Below are positions 5,557 through 5,759 of a DNA stretch of 5,759 nt, piece by piece. Source of the stretch: Chthoniobacter sp. (GTDB taxonomy: Bacteria > Verrucomicrobiota > Verrucomicrobiia > Chthoniobacterales > Chthoniobacteraceae); contig JANXSB010000687.1 of assembly GCA_025352865.1 (NCBI GenBank), positions 1-5,759 of the forward strand, in the 5' to 3' direction. The position numbers were made by a program, and so were the translations under genes. The notes under the pieces were generated by a model that saw nothing but the letters and a program-made list of their open reading frames with translations, was not told the origin of the DNA and ran no database searches. Each line of letters begins with the position of its first letter. Position 1 is the stretch's first letter.

Positions 5557-5759
5557 TCCTCGGTTTTCGGTGTGCCGAAGCGCAGCTCGGTGCCGTCGCG
5601 CAGACGCCGGATGTTCGGCGTGTGGCGCTTGATGACGAGCGCGGCGGCGGCGACGGCGAAATAGAAATTTCCCCAGCCTTCCACCGCAGCCCACCCGTGC
5701 GACGGGCCGAAGAACATCAGTCCGATGACCACCACCGGCAGGCACGCCGCCGCGACCAG
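5535..5759 (-). CDS. plsY: Acyl-phosphate:glycerol-3-phosphate acyltransferase PlsY, C-terminal part
   Basis: The C-terminal 74 residues of an inner-membrane protein; the gene enters from the right edge of the window. Two hydrophobic stretches are visible (about residues 1-17 and 30-43), followed by RHTPNIRRLRDGTELRFG at 45-62, the characteristic PlsY ending (RHxxNIxRLxxGTE). PlsY transfers an acyl group from acyl-phosphate to glycerol-3-phosphate to form lysophosphatidate. After that motif, the tail TPKTEESTKDTK has no PlsY counterpart that I know; its last residues are encoded by the right arm of the inverted-repeat element, which also supplies the TGA stop. The frame runs to the window edge, so the GTG at 5735 is internal and not a start. 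The next gene on the strand is gpsA, after 106 bp. The fragment is short, so the call rests mainly on the terminal motif and on gpsA next door. Confidence 0.82.
   Translation of the reverse strand: MVAAACLPVVVIGLMFFGPSHGWAAVEGWGNFYFAVAAAALVIKRHTPNIRRLRDGTELRFGTPKTEESTKDTK

Noticed and set aside
3809..5632. A 607-codon open frame on the + strand
   Set aside because: It crosses the hydrolase in the wrong frame, then the gap, then gpsA in antisense. Its translation is Arg/Ala/Gly-rich with no motifs; such long shadow frames are expected at this GC content.
5425..5745. A 106-codon minus-strand frame across the repeat
   Set aside because: It overlaps plsY in another frame and reads through the repeat; its translation is Arg/His-rich without family features.

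Overview
The window is GC-rich bacterial DNA with tightly packed genes, essentially no Shine-Dalgarno sequences ahead of the starts, and an intergenic palindrome built from a short ACGAAA-type unit. The isopropylmalate dehydratase small subunit resembles the plant/chloroplast form. Together these suggest a member of the Verrucomicrobiota, probably close to Opitutaceae. That placement is inference from remembered family features; no search was run.

Layout, left to right: (1) the 3' part of a + strand leuD gene (leucine biosynthesis), ending 5 bp from the next gene, which converges on it. (2) A two-gene minus-strand operon, read right to left: a roughly 500-residue membrane protein of the DUF2868 type (1852-3354), overlapping by ATGA an Era/dynamin-like GTPase with a DUF3482-type C-terminus (440-1855). 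(3) A 122-bp divergent gap holding no recognisable promoter, but a possible short reading frame that ends just before the DUF2868 start. (4) A + strand exported alpha/beta-hydrolase of the BD-FAE/carboxylesterase type (3477-4358). (5) A minus-strand phospholipid pair: the C-terminal part of plsY (running off the right edge) followed by gpsA (4424-5428), separated by an inverted-repeat element whose right arm also encodes the last residues of PlsY.

Functional logic: GpsA makes sn-glycerol-3-phosphate and PlsY acylates it, so the right-hand pair forms the entry to phospholipid synthesis. LeuD belongs to leucine synthesis. The hydrolase probably acts on an ester or acetylated carbohydrate outside the cytoplasm. 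The DUF2868/DUF3482 pair is the least understood part: translational coupling, membrane segments in one partner and a P-loop plus a glycine-zipper-like hydrophobic region in the other suggest a two-component membrane-associated GTPase machine of unknown role. No tRNA, rRNA, CRISPR, transposase or phage gene was seen.
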